A DNA stretch of 64,000 nucleotides from an uncultured Pelagibacteraceae bacterium. Its GTDB lineage: Bacteria; Pseudomonadota; Alphaproteobacteria; Pelagibacterales; Pelagibacteraceae. The position numbers were made by a program, and so were the translations under genes. The notes below the pieces were generated by a model. It made no database searches, was not told the origin of the DNA, and worked only from the letters and a program-made list of their open reading frames with translations. Below are positions 17,985 through 26,458 of the stretch, piece after piece (positions within the stretch are counted from its first letter, which is position 1; every line of letters starts with the position of its first letter). Location: assembly GCA_902562205.1 (NCBI GenBank), contig CACESO010000002.1:1-64000 (forward strand), read 5' to 3'.

Positions 17985-19318
17985 ACAATTTTTTCATTAT
18001 CCAGCCAAGTTACATTAAATTTTGACTCAATAAACTTTTCGTGATTTAAAAGTTTTTTGTGCAACTTAATTGTTGTTGTAATTCCCTCTATAACAAATTC
18101 ATCTAAAGATCTTAAAGTTCGCTGTATTGCTTCTGTTCTGTTTCTTCCATGGCAAATTAATTTACATACCATGCTGTCATAGTAGGGTGTTACTTTAAAA
18201 CCTTGATAAATTGAACTATCCACTCTAGTTCTAAACCCCGAGGGTTGATGACACATTCCAATTAATCCTGGAGATGGCTGAAAATTTCTACTTGGGTCCT
18301 CTGCATTTATTCTACATTCTATGGCATGACCTCTTGGGTTAATGTCAGACTGTTCTAAGGCAGTATTTCCTGTAAATGCAATCCATATTTGCTCTTTAAT
18401 GATATCTATTCCAGTAACCATCTCTGTAACAGGATGTTCAACTTGCACTCTTGTATTCATTTCTAAAAAATAAAATTTTCCATCTTCATAAATAAACTCT
18501 ACTGTTCCAGCTCCCTCGTAACCAATTTTAGATACCATATTAACTGTCTTATCGAAAAGATCTTTACGAATTTCATCAGTTAAAACAGGACTTGGAGTTT
18601 CTTCAATTAATTTTTGATGTCGTCTTTGAACAGAACAATCTCTTTCATGTAAGTGAACTGTATGATTTTTTCCTGAAAGTACCTGAACTTCAATATGACG
18701 TGGATTTTGAAAAAATTTTTCAATATACACTTCGTCATTCGCAAAAAACTTTTTAGCTTCTGATTTAGCAGTCAAAAATAAGTTATCAAATTCTTTTTCA
18801 GACCTAACAATTTTCATTCCCTTTCCACCACCTCCACCAGCAGCTTTTATTAGGATAGGAAAACCAATTTCTTTAGCTAACTTTTTACCGCTTTCTAAAT
18901 CTGAAATACCACCTTCTGAACCTTCGATAACAGGTAGGCCATATCTTTTTGCGATTTTTTTTGCCTCAATTTTATCTCCCATCATTTTAATAAGTTTTGA
19001 GGACGGTCCAATAAACTTTATATTGTTTTCTTCAAGCATATTGGCAAAATTAAAATTTTCTGACAAAAATCCATATCCTGGATGAACTGCCTCAGAATTT
19101 GTAATTTCTATCGCTGATAATATTGCAGGAATGTTTAAATAACTATTAGCAGGTTGATGTGAGCCAACACAAACACTCTCGTCAGCTAATTTAACATGCA
19201 TACTTTCTTTATCTACATCTGAATGTATTGCAACTGTTTGAATTCCCCACTCTTTACATGCCCTAATAATTCTAACAGCTATCTCACCTCTATTAGCAAT
19301 TAAAATTTTTTTAAACAT
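17981..19318 (-). CDS. accC: Acetyl-CoA carboxylase, biotin carboxylase subunit
   Basis: ATP-dependent carboxylation of biotin on AccB, first half of malonyl-CoA synthesis. The 445 residues show the biotin carboxylase N-domain (ILIANRGEIAVRIIRA), the ATP-grasp glycine loop AAGGGGGKGMKIV (about 158-170), and the catalytic segment MNTRVQVEHPVTE (about 287-299). No biotinyl or carboxyltransferase domain follows, so it is the separate subunit. accB ends 2 bases before its start; aroQ-accB-accC form one operon. Confidence 0.96.
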   Translation of the reverse strand: MFKKILIANRGEIAVRIIRACKEWGIQTVAIHSDVDKESMHVKLADESVCVGSHQPANSYLNIPAILSAIEITNSEAVHPGYGFLSENFNFANMLEENNIKFIGPSSKLIKMMGDKIEAKKIAKRYGLPVIEGSEGGISDLESGKKLAKEIGFPILIKAAGGGGGKGMKIVRSEKEFDNLFLTAKSEAKKFFANDEVYIEKFFQNPRHIEVQVLSGKNHTVHLHERDCSVQRRHQKLIEETPSPVLTDEIRKDLFDKTVNMVSKIGYEGAGTVEFIYEDGKFYFLEMNTRVQVEHPVTEMVTGIDIIKEQIWIAFTGNTALEQSDINPRGHAIECRINAEDPSRNFQPSPGLIGMCHQPSGFRTRVDSSIYQGFKVTPYYDSMVCKLICHGRNRTEAIQRTLRSLDEFVIEGITTTIKLHKKLLNHEKFIESKFNVTWLDNEKIV

Positions 19319-19320
19319 TT

Positions 19321-19737
19321 TTAATCGATTACGACAAGTGTCTGTCCATATTCAACGGGCTGACCATCTTCAACGTTTATGCTCTTAACAACACCATCTT
19401 TTGGAGAGGGGACATGATTCATTGTCTTCATAGCTTCAACTATCATAACAGTATCACCTTTTTTAATTTTTTTTCCAGTTTCAACAAATTTTTTTGCTCC
19501 AGGCTCGGGTGCTAAATAAGCTGTCCCAATAATTGGTGACTTGATTTCAGTTCCAGATACAGGTTCTGTGTTTCTAATATTTTTTTCAATTGTAATTTCT
19601 GGCGTTATATTTTGACTTACTTTACTTTGTCTAGACACTTTTATCTTTGTATCTTTTTCAGAATATTCAAGCTCAGTCAGCTTAAATTCCTCAAGATTAT
19701 CAACAAGCTCTTTAATTAATTTTTTATTAATTTTCAT
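19321..19737 (-). CDS. accB: Acetyl-CoA carboxylase, biotin carboxyl carrier protein
   Basis: Biotin carrier of acetyl-CoA carboxylase. The last ~80 residues are the biotinyl domain with the conserved VEAMKTMNHV; the Lys in EAMKT is the biotinylated residue. An N-terminal helix (about 1-30), a short linker, and the ETGKKIKKGDT thumb-side segment complete the pattern. 138 residues. Its start overlaps the aroQ stop by 4 bases. Confidence 0.96.
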   Translation of the reverse strand: MKINKKLIKELVDNLEEFKLTELEYSEKDTKIKVSRQSKVSQNITPEITIEKNIRNTEPVSGTEIKSPIIGTAYLAPEPGAKKFVETGKKIKKGDTVMIVEAMKTMNHVPSPKDGVVKSINVEDGQPVEYGQTLVVID

Positions 19738-20174
19738 TTTTTTAAGAGTTTATGCATTGCCATTATGGCTAAAATATATCCTTCACTTCCGAGACCAAAA
19801 ATTCCACCATTTACTACATCACTTATCAAAGATTTTTGTCTAAATTCCTCCCTTTTGTAAATATTTGATATATGGACCTCTATTTTCTTTTTTTTATAAA
19901 TTTCTAATGCATCTCTAATCGCTACGGATGTATGAGTGAATGCCGCAGCGTTAATGATAATTCCATCAAATTTTTCATTTGCTGATTGTATTATAGAAAC
20001 TATTTCACCTTCGACATTAGATTGAGTAAATTCAACTTTTAGATCAAGTTCTTTACATTTTTCCTCACATTTTTTTTTTAAATCCTCATAAGTTATAGAA
20101 CCATATTGTGATTGTTCTCTTTGGCCTAATAGATTAAGATTTGGACCGTTTAGAAAAAGTATATTTAAACTCAT
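19734..20174 (-). CDS. aroQ: Type II 3-dehydroquinate dehydratase
   Basis: Third step of the shikimate pathway, forming 3-dehydroshikimate. Type II features: LNGPNLNLLGQREQSQYG near the N-terminus with the catalytic Tyr, INAAAFTHTSVAIRDAL in the centre, and the lid/His region VHISNIYKREEFR. 146 residues, typical. It is first in the aroQ-accB-accC operon; its ATG lies 12 bases from the divergent thiS ATG. Confidence 0.95.
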   Translation of the reverse strand: MSLNILFLNGPNLNLLGQREQSQYGSITYEDLKKKCEEKCKELDLKVEFTQSNVEGEIVSIIQSANEKFDGIIINAAAFTHTSVAIRDALEIYKKKKIEVHISNIYKREEFRQKSLISDVVNGGIFGLGSEGYILAIMAMHKLLKK

Positions 20175-20186
20175 AAGTTATACATA

Positions 20187-20405
20187 ATGAAAAAAACCAA
20201 AAAAATCAAAATTATTTTGAATGGAAAGACGAGATCTTTACAAAAGATAACATCAGTTTATGATTTAATGAGGTCTTTAAAATTATCAACAGACAAAGTC
20301 GCCATTGAATTGAATAAAGAAATTATAAATAAGAAAACAATTAAAAGTTTATATTTAAAAAATAAAGATAAGATTGAAATAGTCCATTTTATTGGAGGAG
20401 GGTAA
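20187..20405 (+). CDS. thiS: Sulfur carrier protein ThiS
   Basis: Small ubiquitin-like protein that carries thiocarboxylate sulfur for the thiazole ring of thiamine. 72 residues ending in Gly-Gly-Gly, which supplies the diglycine end that is adenylated and thiolated. The next gene thiG overlaps by 1 base. No other thi gene is in the window, so only the thiazole branch can be seen. Cultured SAR11 are reported to lack thiC and to need the pyrimidine precursor; thiS-thiG fits such a partial pathway. Confidence 0.85.
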   Translation: MKKTKKIKIILNGKTRSLQKITSVYDLMRSLKLSTDKVAIELNKEIINKKTIKSLYLKNKDKIEIVHFIGGG

Positions 20406-21175
20406 TGAAGGATTTTTTCAAAATCGCTAATAAAAAATTTAAGTCTAGGTTAATTGTTGGTACTGGAAAATATAAAAGTTTTTCAGAATGTGCAAAAGCA
20501 ATTAAATATTCAGGTGCTGAAATAGTTACAGTGGCAGTTAGGAGAGTAAATATATCTGATAAAAAGAAACCTTTGTTAATGGATTATATCGATCCAAAAA
20601 AAATAACTTATCTTCCAAACACAGCCGGATGTTTTACCTCAGAAGATGCACTCAGGACTTTACGATTGGCTAGAGAAATAGGGGGCTGGAAATTAGTAAA
20701 ACTTGAAGTTTTAGGTGATAAAAAAAATTTATTTCCAGACATGATTGAAACTCTAAGATCAACAGAAATTTTAACAAAAGAAGGATTTAAAGTTATGGTT
20801 TACTGTAATGATGATCCACTAATGGCAAAACGTTTAGAGGATTCAGGGGCAGTGGCAATTATGCCATTAGCAGCTCCCATTGGATCTGGATTGGGAATTC
20901 AAAATTATACAAATATAAAAATAATTAGAACTCAAACTAAACTACCCGTCATAATTGATGCTGGAATTGGTCAAGCTTCGGATGCCGCTATCGCTATGGA
21001 ATTGGGTTGTGATGGAGTTTTGATTAATACAGCTATTGCTAAAGCAAAAAAACCTTTTGAAATGGCTCAAGCAATGAAATTTGCTGTTATCGCTGGAAGA
21101 AAGTCTTTTGTTTCTGGTAGAATTTTGAAAACTTTACACGGATCTGCTTCAACAACAAATAAAGGGATTATCTAG
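20405..21175 (+). CDS. thiG: Thiazole synthase
   Basis: Forms the thiazole phosphate of thiamine from DXP, dehydroglycine and ThiS thiocarboxylate. TIM barrel of 256 residues with [15 protein letters not shown] at the start, the catalytic Lys in VKLEVLGD (about residue 100), [13 protein letters not shown] and [21 protein letters not shown] (phosphate-binding end). Translationally coupled to thiS. Its stop overlaps the convergent RNase E/G gene by 4 bases. Confidence 0.95.
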   Translation: MKDFFKIANKKFKSRLIVGTGKYKSFSECAKAIKYSGAEIVTVAVRRVNISDKKKPLLMDYIDPKKITYLPNTAGCFTSEDALRTLRLAREIGGWKLVKLEVLGDKKNLFPDMIETLRSTEILTKEGFKVMVYCNDDPLMAKRLEDSGAVAIMPLAAPIGSGLGIQNYTNIKIIRTQTKLPVIIDAGIGQASDAAIAMELGCDGVLINTAIAKAKKPFEMAQAMKFAVIAGRKSFVSGRILKTLHGSASTTNKGII

Positions 21176-22938
21176 GTTTTTTTAATTTTATTCTTCCTGA
21201 AGAACTTTCTCTTTTTGAAATTTTTTGATTTATATTTAGGTTTAATTTTAAGATTTTTTTTAGTTTTCTTTTCAACCGTTATTTTTTTTAATTCTATTGA
21301 ATTTTCAAGTTTCTCAAGAACTTTTTTACTTTTATTCAAAAATTCAATTTTATATTCAGGTACTAAAAGGGATAAATCTCCTTTAAAAGTTATTTTAATT
21401 TTATTTTTTTTTTCAATGTAAAGTAAATCTTCTTTGAAATTTTCACTAAGGAAATTTTTGATTTTTTCTGGTACAATAATTTCAACCGATTTTGCTTTAT
21501 TTTTTATTGCGTTAATCTCAATAATTTTAATAACTTTTTGAGCAAACGACTCGTTTGTGAGGGATATATTCCACTGAACACTGCTTTCTCTCAATCTTTG
21601 ACGAGACATTTCAAGTAATCCAAAACTACTTATTCTTCCAATTTGAATTCTCGCTCTGTCTTTTCTACATCTTTCTTTTAAACGTCTTTCTACCTGTCTT
21701 CTGTTACCGAAGCTCATCATATCAATGAAATCTATTATAATTAGTCCGGAGAGATCCCTTATTTTTATTTGTCTTGAAATTTCTTCCGCTGCTTCCAGGT
21801 TTGTATCTAACGCAGTGCTTTCAACATTTTTTTGTTTTATTGATCTTCCTGAGTTAATATCTATCGAGACCAAAGCCTCTGTGGGATTAATGACTAAATA
21901 TCCACCCGAAGATAGTTTAACCTGAGTATCATAAATATCATTTAATTTATTTTCAATATTTTCTTTGATAAATAATGGGATTTTATCTCTATATTTTTTT
22001 ATTTTTTTGACATGACTAGGCATTAAAATTTTCATAAAGTTTTTTGCTTTTTGATATCCTTCATTTCCATCTATAATTATATTTTGAGTTTCATCATCGT
22101 AAATATCTCTTAGAGTTCTCTTTATGATATCACTTTCCTGGTGAATCAATTTCGGTGCAATAGAGTTCATTGCATTTTCTTTTATTGTCTCCCAAGATTT
22201 TATTAAACTTTGCAGATCATGATTGATTTCATTTTTACTTTTATTTGAACCAGCAGTTCTAACAATCAATCCCATTTCTTTTGGAATAGTTATTTCATTT
22301 AATATTGATCTAATTTTTTTTCTTTCACCAGAGTTGAAAATTTTTCTTGAAATTCCACCACCTTTTGGTGTGTTTGGCATTAAGACTATGTATTTACCTG
22401 CGATAGATATAAAAGTTGATAGAGCCGCACCTTTTAAACCTCTCTCGTCTTTTAAAACTTGAACTAATATAACTTGATTTGGTTTTATAACTTCTTGAAT
22501 TTTATATCTCTTTGAAGGAGCCTTACTTTGCTTAAAATGTACTTCATTTTGATTTTCTACTTCAGGTTTTTTTTCAACAGACACATTATCATTTTTATCA
22601 TTATCAATTTCTGACTCCTCTTTTTCACTCTGTTTTGCTAATTCTTCTCTTACCTTTTTTTCCTCTTCTTTTATTTTTTCTAAATCACTCGAAGGTATTT
22701 GGTAATAATCTGATTGAATATCATTAAATGACAAAAACCCATGCCTCTCTCTACCAAAATCAACAAAAGCAGCTTGGAGCGATGGTTCGATTCTACTAAC
22801 TTTTCCTAAATAAATATTGTTTTTTATGAGAGTATTTTTTATACCTTCATATTCATAGTCTTCAATATTTCCGTTTTCTTTAAGAACAACGCGTGTTTCG
22901 TCCGGATGCGAAGCATCAATGTATAAATTCTTTTCCAT
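21172..22938 (-). CDS. rne: Ribonuclease E/G
   Basis: Endoribonuclease for mRNA turnover and rRNA/tRNA processing. Visible: N-terminal S1 domain with [17 protein letters not shown] (about 42-58), a charged insert (about 85-140), 5'-sensor/RNase H region, and the DNase I-like active site with Asp in SIDINSGRS and [29 protein letters not shown] is followed by non-cysteine sequence where the CPxCxG zinc link normally stands. At 588 residues with only a Lys-rich tail, the degradosome scaffold of larger alphaproteobacterial RNase E is missing; RNase G is an equally fair name. Confidence 0.88.
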   Translation of the reverse strand: MEKNLYIDASHPDETRVVLKENGNIEDYEYEGIKNTLIKNNIYLGKVSRIEPSLQAAFVDFGRERHGFLSFNDIQSDYYQIPSSDLEKIKEEEKKVREELAKQSEKEESEIDNDKNDNVSVEKKPEVENQNEVHFKQSKAPSKRYKIQEVIKPNQVILVQVLKDERGLKGAALSTFISIAGKYIVLMPNTPKGGGISRKIFNSGERKKIRSILNEITIPKEMGLIVRTAGSNKSKNEINHDLQSLIKSWETIKENAMNSIAPKLIHQESDIIKRTLRDIYDDETQNIIIDGNEGYQKAKNFMKILMPSHVKKIKKYRDKIPLFIKENIENKLNDIYDTQVKLSSGGYLVINPTEALVSIDINSGRSIKQKNVESTALDTNLEAAEEISRQIKIRDLSGLIIIDFIDMMSFGNRRQVERRLKERCRKDRARIQIGRISSFGLLEMSRQRLRESSVQWNISLTNESFAQKVIKIIEINAIKNKAKSVEIIVPEKIKNFLSENFKEDLLYIEKKNKIKITFKGDLSLLVPEYKIEFLNKSKKVLEKLENSIELKKITVEKKTKKNLKIKPKYKSKNFKKRKFFRKNKIKKT

Positions 22939-23017
22939 AATATTAGTGTTAAATTTTTCATTTTTTTAAATTCTGATGCCTTATCTTTAACAAATTCATG
23001 AATTAAATGAAACTAAA

Positions 23018-25360
23018 ATGAGTAAGTATTTAAAAAAAACATTAACAATTTTTCTCTCATCAATTTTACTATTGTTGATTGTAACAGTTTCAATATTGTG
23101 GGGTTTTTCTAATGATTTACCTGATTATAAGTTTTTGAAAAATTATAAAGCACCAGTCTCTAGTAAAGTTTACTCAGGAGATGGCGATTTAATTCAAGAT
23201 TTTTCATCAGAAAAAAGAATTTTCATACCTTATAATTCGATTCCGCCCAAAGTAATAAATGCATTTCTTTCAGCTGAGGATAAAAATTTTTTTGATCATC
23301 CCGGTGTAGATGCTAAAGGAGTTTTAAGAGCAGTAGTTAAAAATTTTTCAAATATAATTAATTCGAGAAGACTGGAGGGCGCTTCAACAATTACTCAACA
23401 AGTGGCCAAAAATTTTTTATTATCTAATGAAGTCAGTTTAAATAGGAAACTTAAAGAAGCCATATTAGCATTTAGAATAGAAAGAAGTTTGAGCAAAGAA
23501 CGAATTCTTGAACTTTATCTAAATCAAATTTATTTAGGTCAAGGAACTTATGGCATTGCATCTGCAAGCTTAGAGTATTTTGATAAATCTGTGGATGAGC
23601 TTCAATATGTAGAAGCAGCTTTATTGGCTGCTTTACCCAAAGCACCTAGTAGGTATAATCCTTACAAAGATAAAAAACTTGCAAAATTTAGAAGAGATTT
23701 AGTTTTAAAAAATTTGCTTGATAATAATTACATAGATAAAAAAAAGCATGAAGAATTAAAAAGTTCCGAGATTAAATTAAAAAAAAGAGAGAAGGTTTTT
23801 TTAGAAGACTCTAGATATTATGTTGAAGAAATTAGAAAAAATACAATTAAACAGTTAGGTTATGACAAGGTTTATAAGGAGGGATTAAATATTAAAACAC
23901 CTCTTAATCTGGAACTTCAAAAATTAGCAACAATTTCATTACGTGAGGGGATAGAAAAATATGATAGAAGAAAAGGATGGAGGGGACCAATTCAAAATAT
24001 AAATCTTAGCATAAAAGATTGGCCCAGTAAGATAAAATTAAAGAAACTTGAAAAAACTCTAAATTGGAAAATTGCAAGAGTTACGAAAATTGGTATTTCA
24101 AACTTTGAAATAGTAACTTCAGATGGAGACACTGGTTATATCACTAATGAAAATATTAAATGGACAAGAAAAAAAAATACCTCTTTCAAAGAAGGGGATA
24201 TTATTTATGTAAAAAAAAAAGATGGGTCTAATGAGTACATTTTAAAACAACTTCCCACTGCAAATGGGGCAATCGTAGTAATGGACCCTTACAACGGAAG
24301 AGTTTTAGCTCTAAGTGGCGGATTTAGTTTTAATCAAAGTGAATTTAATAGAGCAACACAAGCGAAAAGACAGCCAGGGTCTGCCTTTAAACCTTTTGTT
24401 TACGCTGCTGCTTTAGAAAATGGCTACTCTCCATCAACATTAGTTTTAGACGCACCTTTAGTTTTAGCCCAAGGGACAGATTTAAAGATGTGGAAACCTG
24501 AAAATTATGGAAAGAAATTCTATGGGCCATCAACTTTAAGAATGGGTCTCGAGAAGTCAAGAAATCTTATGACTGTAAGAATTTCTCAGGACTTAGGTTT
24601 GAAAAAGATTACCAAAATTTCTAAAGAGCTTGGAATATATGAAAATCCAAATGAACTATTATCAATTTCCTTAGGATCTGCTGAGACTACTTTGCTAAAA
24701 TTAACAAGTGCATATTGTTCATTTGTAAATGGTGGAAAATTGATAGAACCAAAGCTTATAGACAGAATTCAAGATAGTGAAGGAAACACAATTTATAAAA
24801 CTGAGGTAAGAAAATGTAAAAATTGTGAAGATGTTTCAATACAGAGCAATGATGTACCTGAAATTAAAGATGACTCCAAACAAATTTTCTCGCCCCAGAC
24901 CGCTTATCAAATTACCTCAATTTTAGAGGGAGCAACTAAAACTGGTACTGCAAAAAAATTACGAGATTTAAAAATGGATCTTGCTGGAAAAACTGGAACA
25001 ACAAACAAAAATACAGACACCTGGTTTATTGGTTTCACGTCAGATTTAGTAATAGGTGTTTATGTTGGTTACGATGAACCAAAATCACTTGGAAAATTTG
25101 AAACTGGAGCTAAAACAGCGATGCCAATTTTTAAAAGTTTTATTAAATCAGCTTTAAAAAAAGAAAACACAAGACCATTTAAAGTTCCTGAAAATATTAC
25201 CATGATGGTTGTTGATTCTAAAACTGGAAAAAAAGTAAATTTTGCCTCTAAAAAAACTCTAATAGAGTCTTTTAAAAGTAATAAAGTTCTTGAAAAAACA
25301 AATATTTCAAAAAAAATTAATAATAGATTTAACAATAATAATATATTAAGATTCTATTAA
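23018..25360 (+). CDS. mrcA: Penicillin-binding protein 1A
   Basis: Bifunctional class A PBP building peptidoglycan. In order: one N-terminal membrane helix (about residues 8-30), glycosyltransferase family 51 domain with SAEDKNFFDHPGVD and EGASTITQQVAKNFLL, an OB-like insert (about 315-400), and the transpeptidase domain with catalytic Ser in RQPGSAFKPF, the SRNLM motif and KTGTTNKNTD. 780 residues. The stop codon shares a base with the prfB ATG. In other alphaproteobacteria an amidase gene often lies between rne and mrcA; here only 79 bases do. Confidence 0.95.
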   Translation: MSKYLKKTLTIFLSSILLLLIVTVSILWGFSNDLPDYKFLKNYKAPVSSKVYSGDGDLIQDFSSEKRIFIPYNSIPPKVINAFLSAEDKNFFDHPGVDAKGVLRAVVKNFSNIINSRRLEGASTITQQVAKNFLLSNEVSLNRKLKEAILAFRIERSLSKERILELYLNQIYLGQGTYGIASASLEYFDKSVDELQYVEAALLAALPKAPSRYNPYKDKKLAKFRRDLVLKNLLDNNYIDKKKHEELKSSEIKLKKREKVFLEDSRYYVEEIRKNTIKQLGYDKVYKEGLNIKTPLNLELQKLATISLREGIEKYDRRKGWRGPIQNINLSIKDWPSKIKLKKLEKTLNWKIARVTKIGISNFEIVTSDGDTGYITNENIKWTRKKNTSFKEGDIIYVKKKDGSNEYILKQLPTANGAIVVMDPYNGRVLALSGGFSFNQSEFNRATQAKRQPGSAFKPFVYAAALENGYSPSTLVLDAPLVLAQGTDLKMWKPENYGKKFYGPSTLRMGLEKSRNLMTVRISQDLGLKKITKISKELGIYENPNELLSISLGSAETTLLKLTSAYCSFVNGGKLIEPKLIDRIQDSEGNTIYKTEVRKCKNCEDVSIQSNDVPEIKDDSKQIFSPQTAYQITSILEGATKTGTAKKLRDLKMDLAGKTGTTNKNTDTWFIGFTSDLVIGVYVGYDEPKSLGKFETGAKTAMPIFKSFIKSALKKENTRPFKVPENITMMVVDSKTGKKVNFASKKTLIESFKSNKVLEKTNISKKINNRFNNNNILRFY

Positions 25361-26458
25361 TGAGTGAAGAATTTTTTCAAAATGTAGCTGAAGTCAACAA
25401 GGTTAATCAAAGAATAAAGGAGTATCTTTGAAAAGAACGACTTTAAAAAAAAATTAGATAATTATAATAAATTAATTTTATCTGAAAATTTTTGGAAAGA
25501 TAAATCTGAAGCTCAAAAAGTTCTAAAAGAAAAAAAATTCCACGAAACTTTGATAAATTCTTACAAAGAAACTTCGAAATATTTAAATGATTTAGAAGAA
25601 TTTTATAATCTTGCTTTAGAGGAAAATAATAAAAACCTGATTCAAGAAACATTAGAAAATATAAAAAACCTCAAAAATACTGTTAAGAAAAATGAGATTA
25701 AATGTTTTCTTTCAAAAGAAACTGACAGCAATGATTGTTTTTTAGAAATTCATGCTGGTGCCGGAGGAACAGAAAGTCAAGACTGGGCAGAGATGCTTAG
25801 AAGAATGTATATGAAATGGGCTCAGTCAAAAGAATTTAAAAACCATATTATTAGTGAACATAAAGGTGACGAAGCAGGTCTAAAATCATCTACTATAAAA
25901 ATATCTGGAGATTATGTTTTTGGATGGCTTAAAACAGAGTCCGGAATACACAGGCTGGTAAGAATATCTCCTTTTGATTCTGGTGCTAGAAGACATACTA
26001 GTTTTGCAAGTGTATGGGTTTACCCAGTTGTTGATGAAAATATAGATGTTGAAATTATAGAAAAAGACTTAAGAATTGATACTTATAGATCAAGCGGTGC
26101 TGGAGGCCAGCATGTCAACACAACCGATAGTGCTGTCAGGATAACTCATCTTCCAACTAAAATAGTTGTCCAGTGTCAAAACGAAAGATCTCAACATAAA
26201 AATAAAGAAACTTGTATGCAAATGCTTAAAGCAAGATTATATAATTTTGAATTGGAAAAGAGAGAAAAAGAAAATGAAAACAATCAAGGTGCTAAAAAAG
26301 ATATAGGGTGGGGTCATCAAATAAGATCATATGTCTTGCACCCATATCGATTAGTCAAAGACAATAGAACTAATCACGAATCAAGTGATCCACAAAAGAT
26401 ATTAGACGGAGATATAGATAGCTTTTTAGAAAACTCTCTATTTAAACTAGATGTTTAA
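25360..26458 (+). CDS. prfB: Peptide chain release factor 2, with programmed +1 frameshift
   Basis: Recognises UGA and UAA stops and releases the peptide. The gene is in two frames: 23 codons from ATG 25360 to CTT 25426, then in-frame TGA at 25429-25431, then the +1 frame from 25430 to 26458. The shifted product has 365 residues, the E. coli RF2 length. Visible: SPF tripeptide for stop recognition in RISPFDSGARR and the GGQ loop in SSGAGGQHVNTTDSA. An open frame beginning at 25550 alone would lack the N-terminal domain. The ATG overlaps the mrcA stop; the AsmA-like gene overlaps the end by 8 bases. Confidence 0.95.
25417..25431 (+). promoter_or_regulatory. prfB programmed +1 frameshift site
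   Basis: The string AAGGAGTATCTTTGA combines an internal Shine-Dalgarno-like AAGGAG, the slippery CTT codon and an in-frame TGA, with the same 3-base spacing as the E. coli prfB site. It lets RF2 level control its own synthesis: low RF2 stalls at UGA and favours the shift. Confidence 0.92.

Noticed and set aside
22993-23004. Perfect palindrome AATTCATGAATT before mrcA
   Set aside because: Same reason: A+T-rich, no match to a known site and no supporting context.
25443-25652. Antisense open frame across the prfB N-terminal region
   Set aside because: The sense strand is the frameshifted prfB coding sequence, which fully explains the region.
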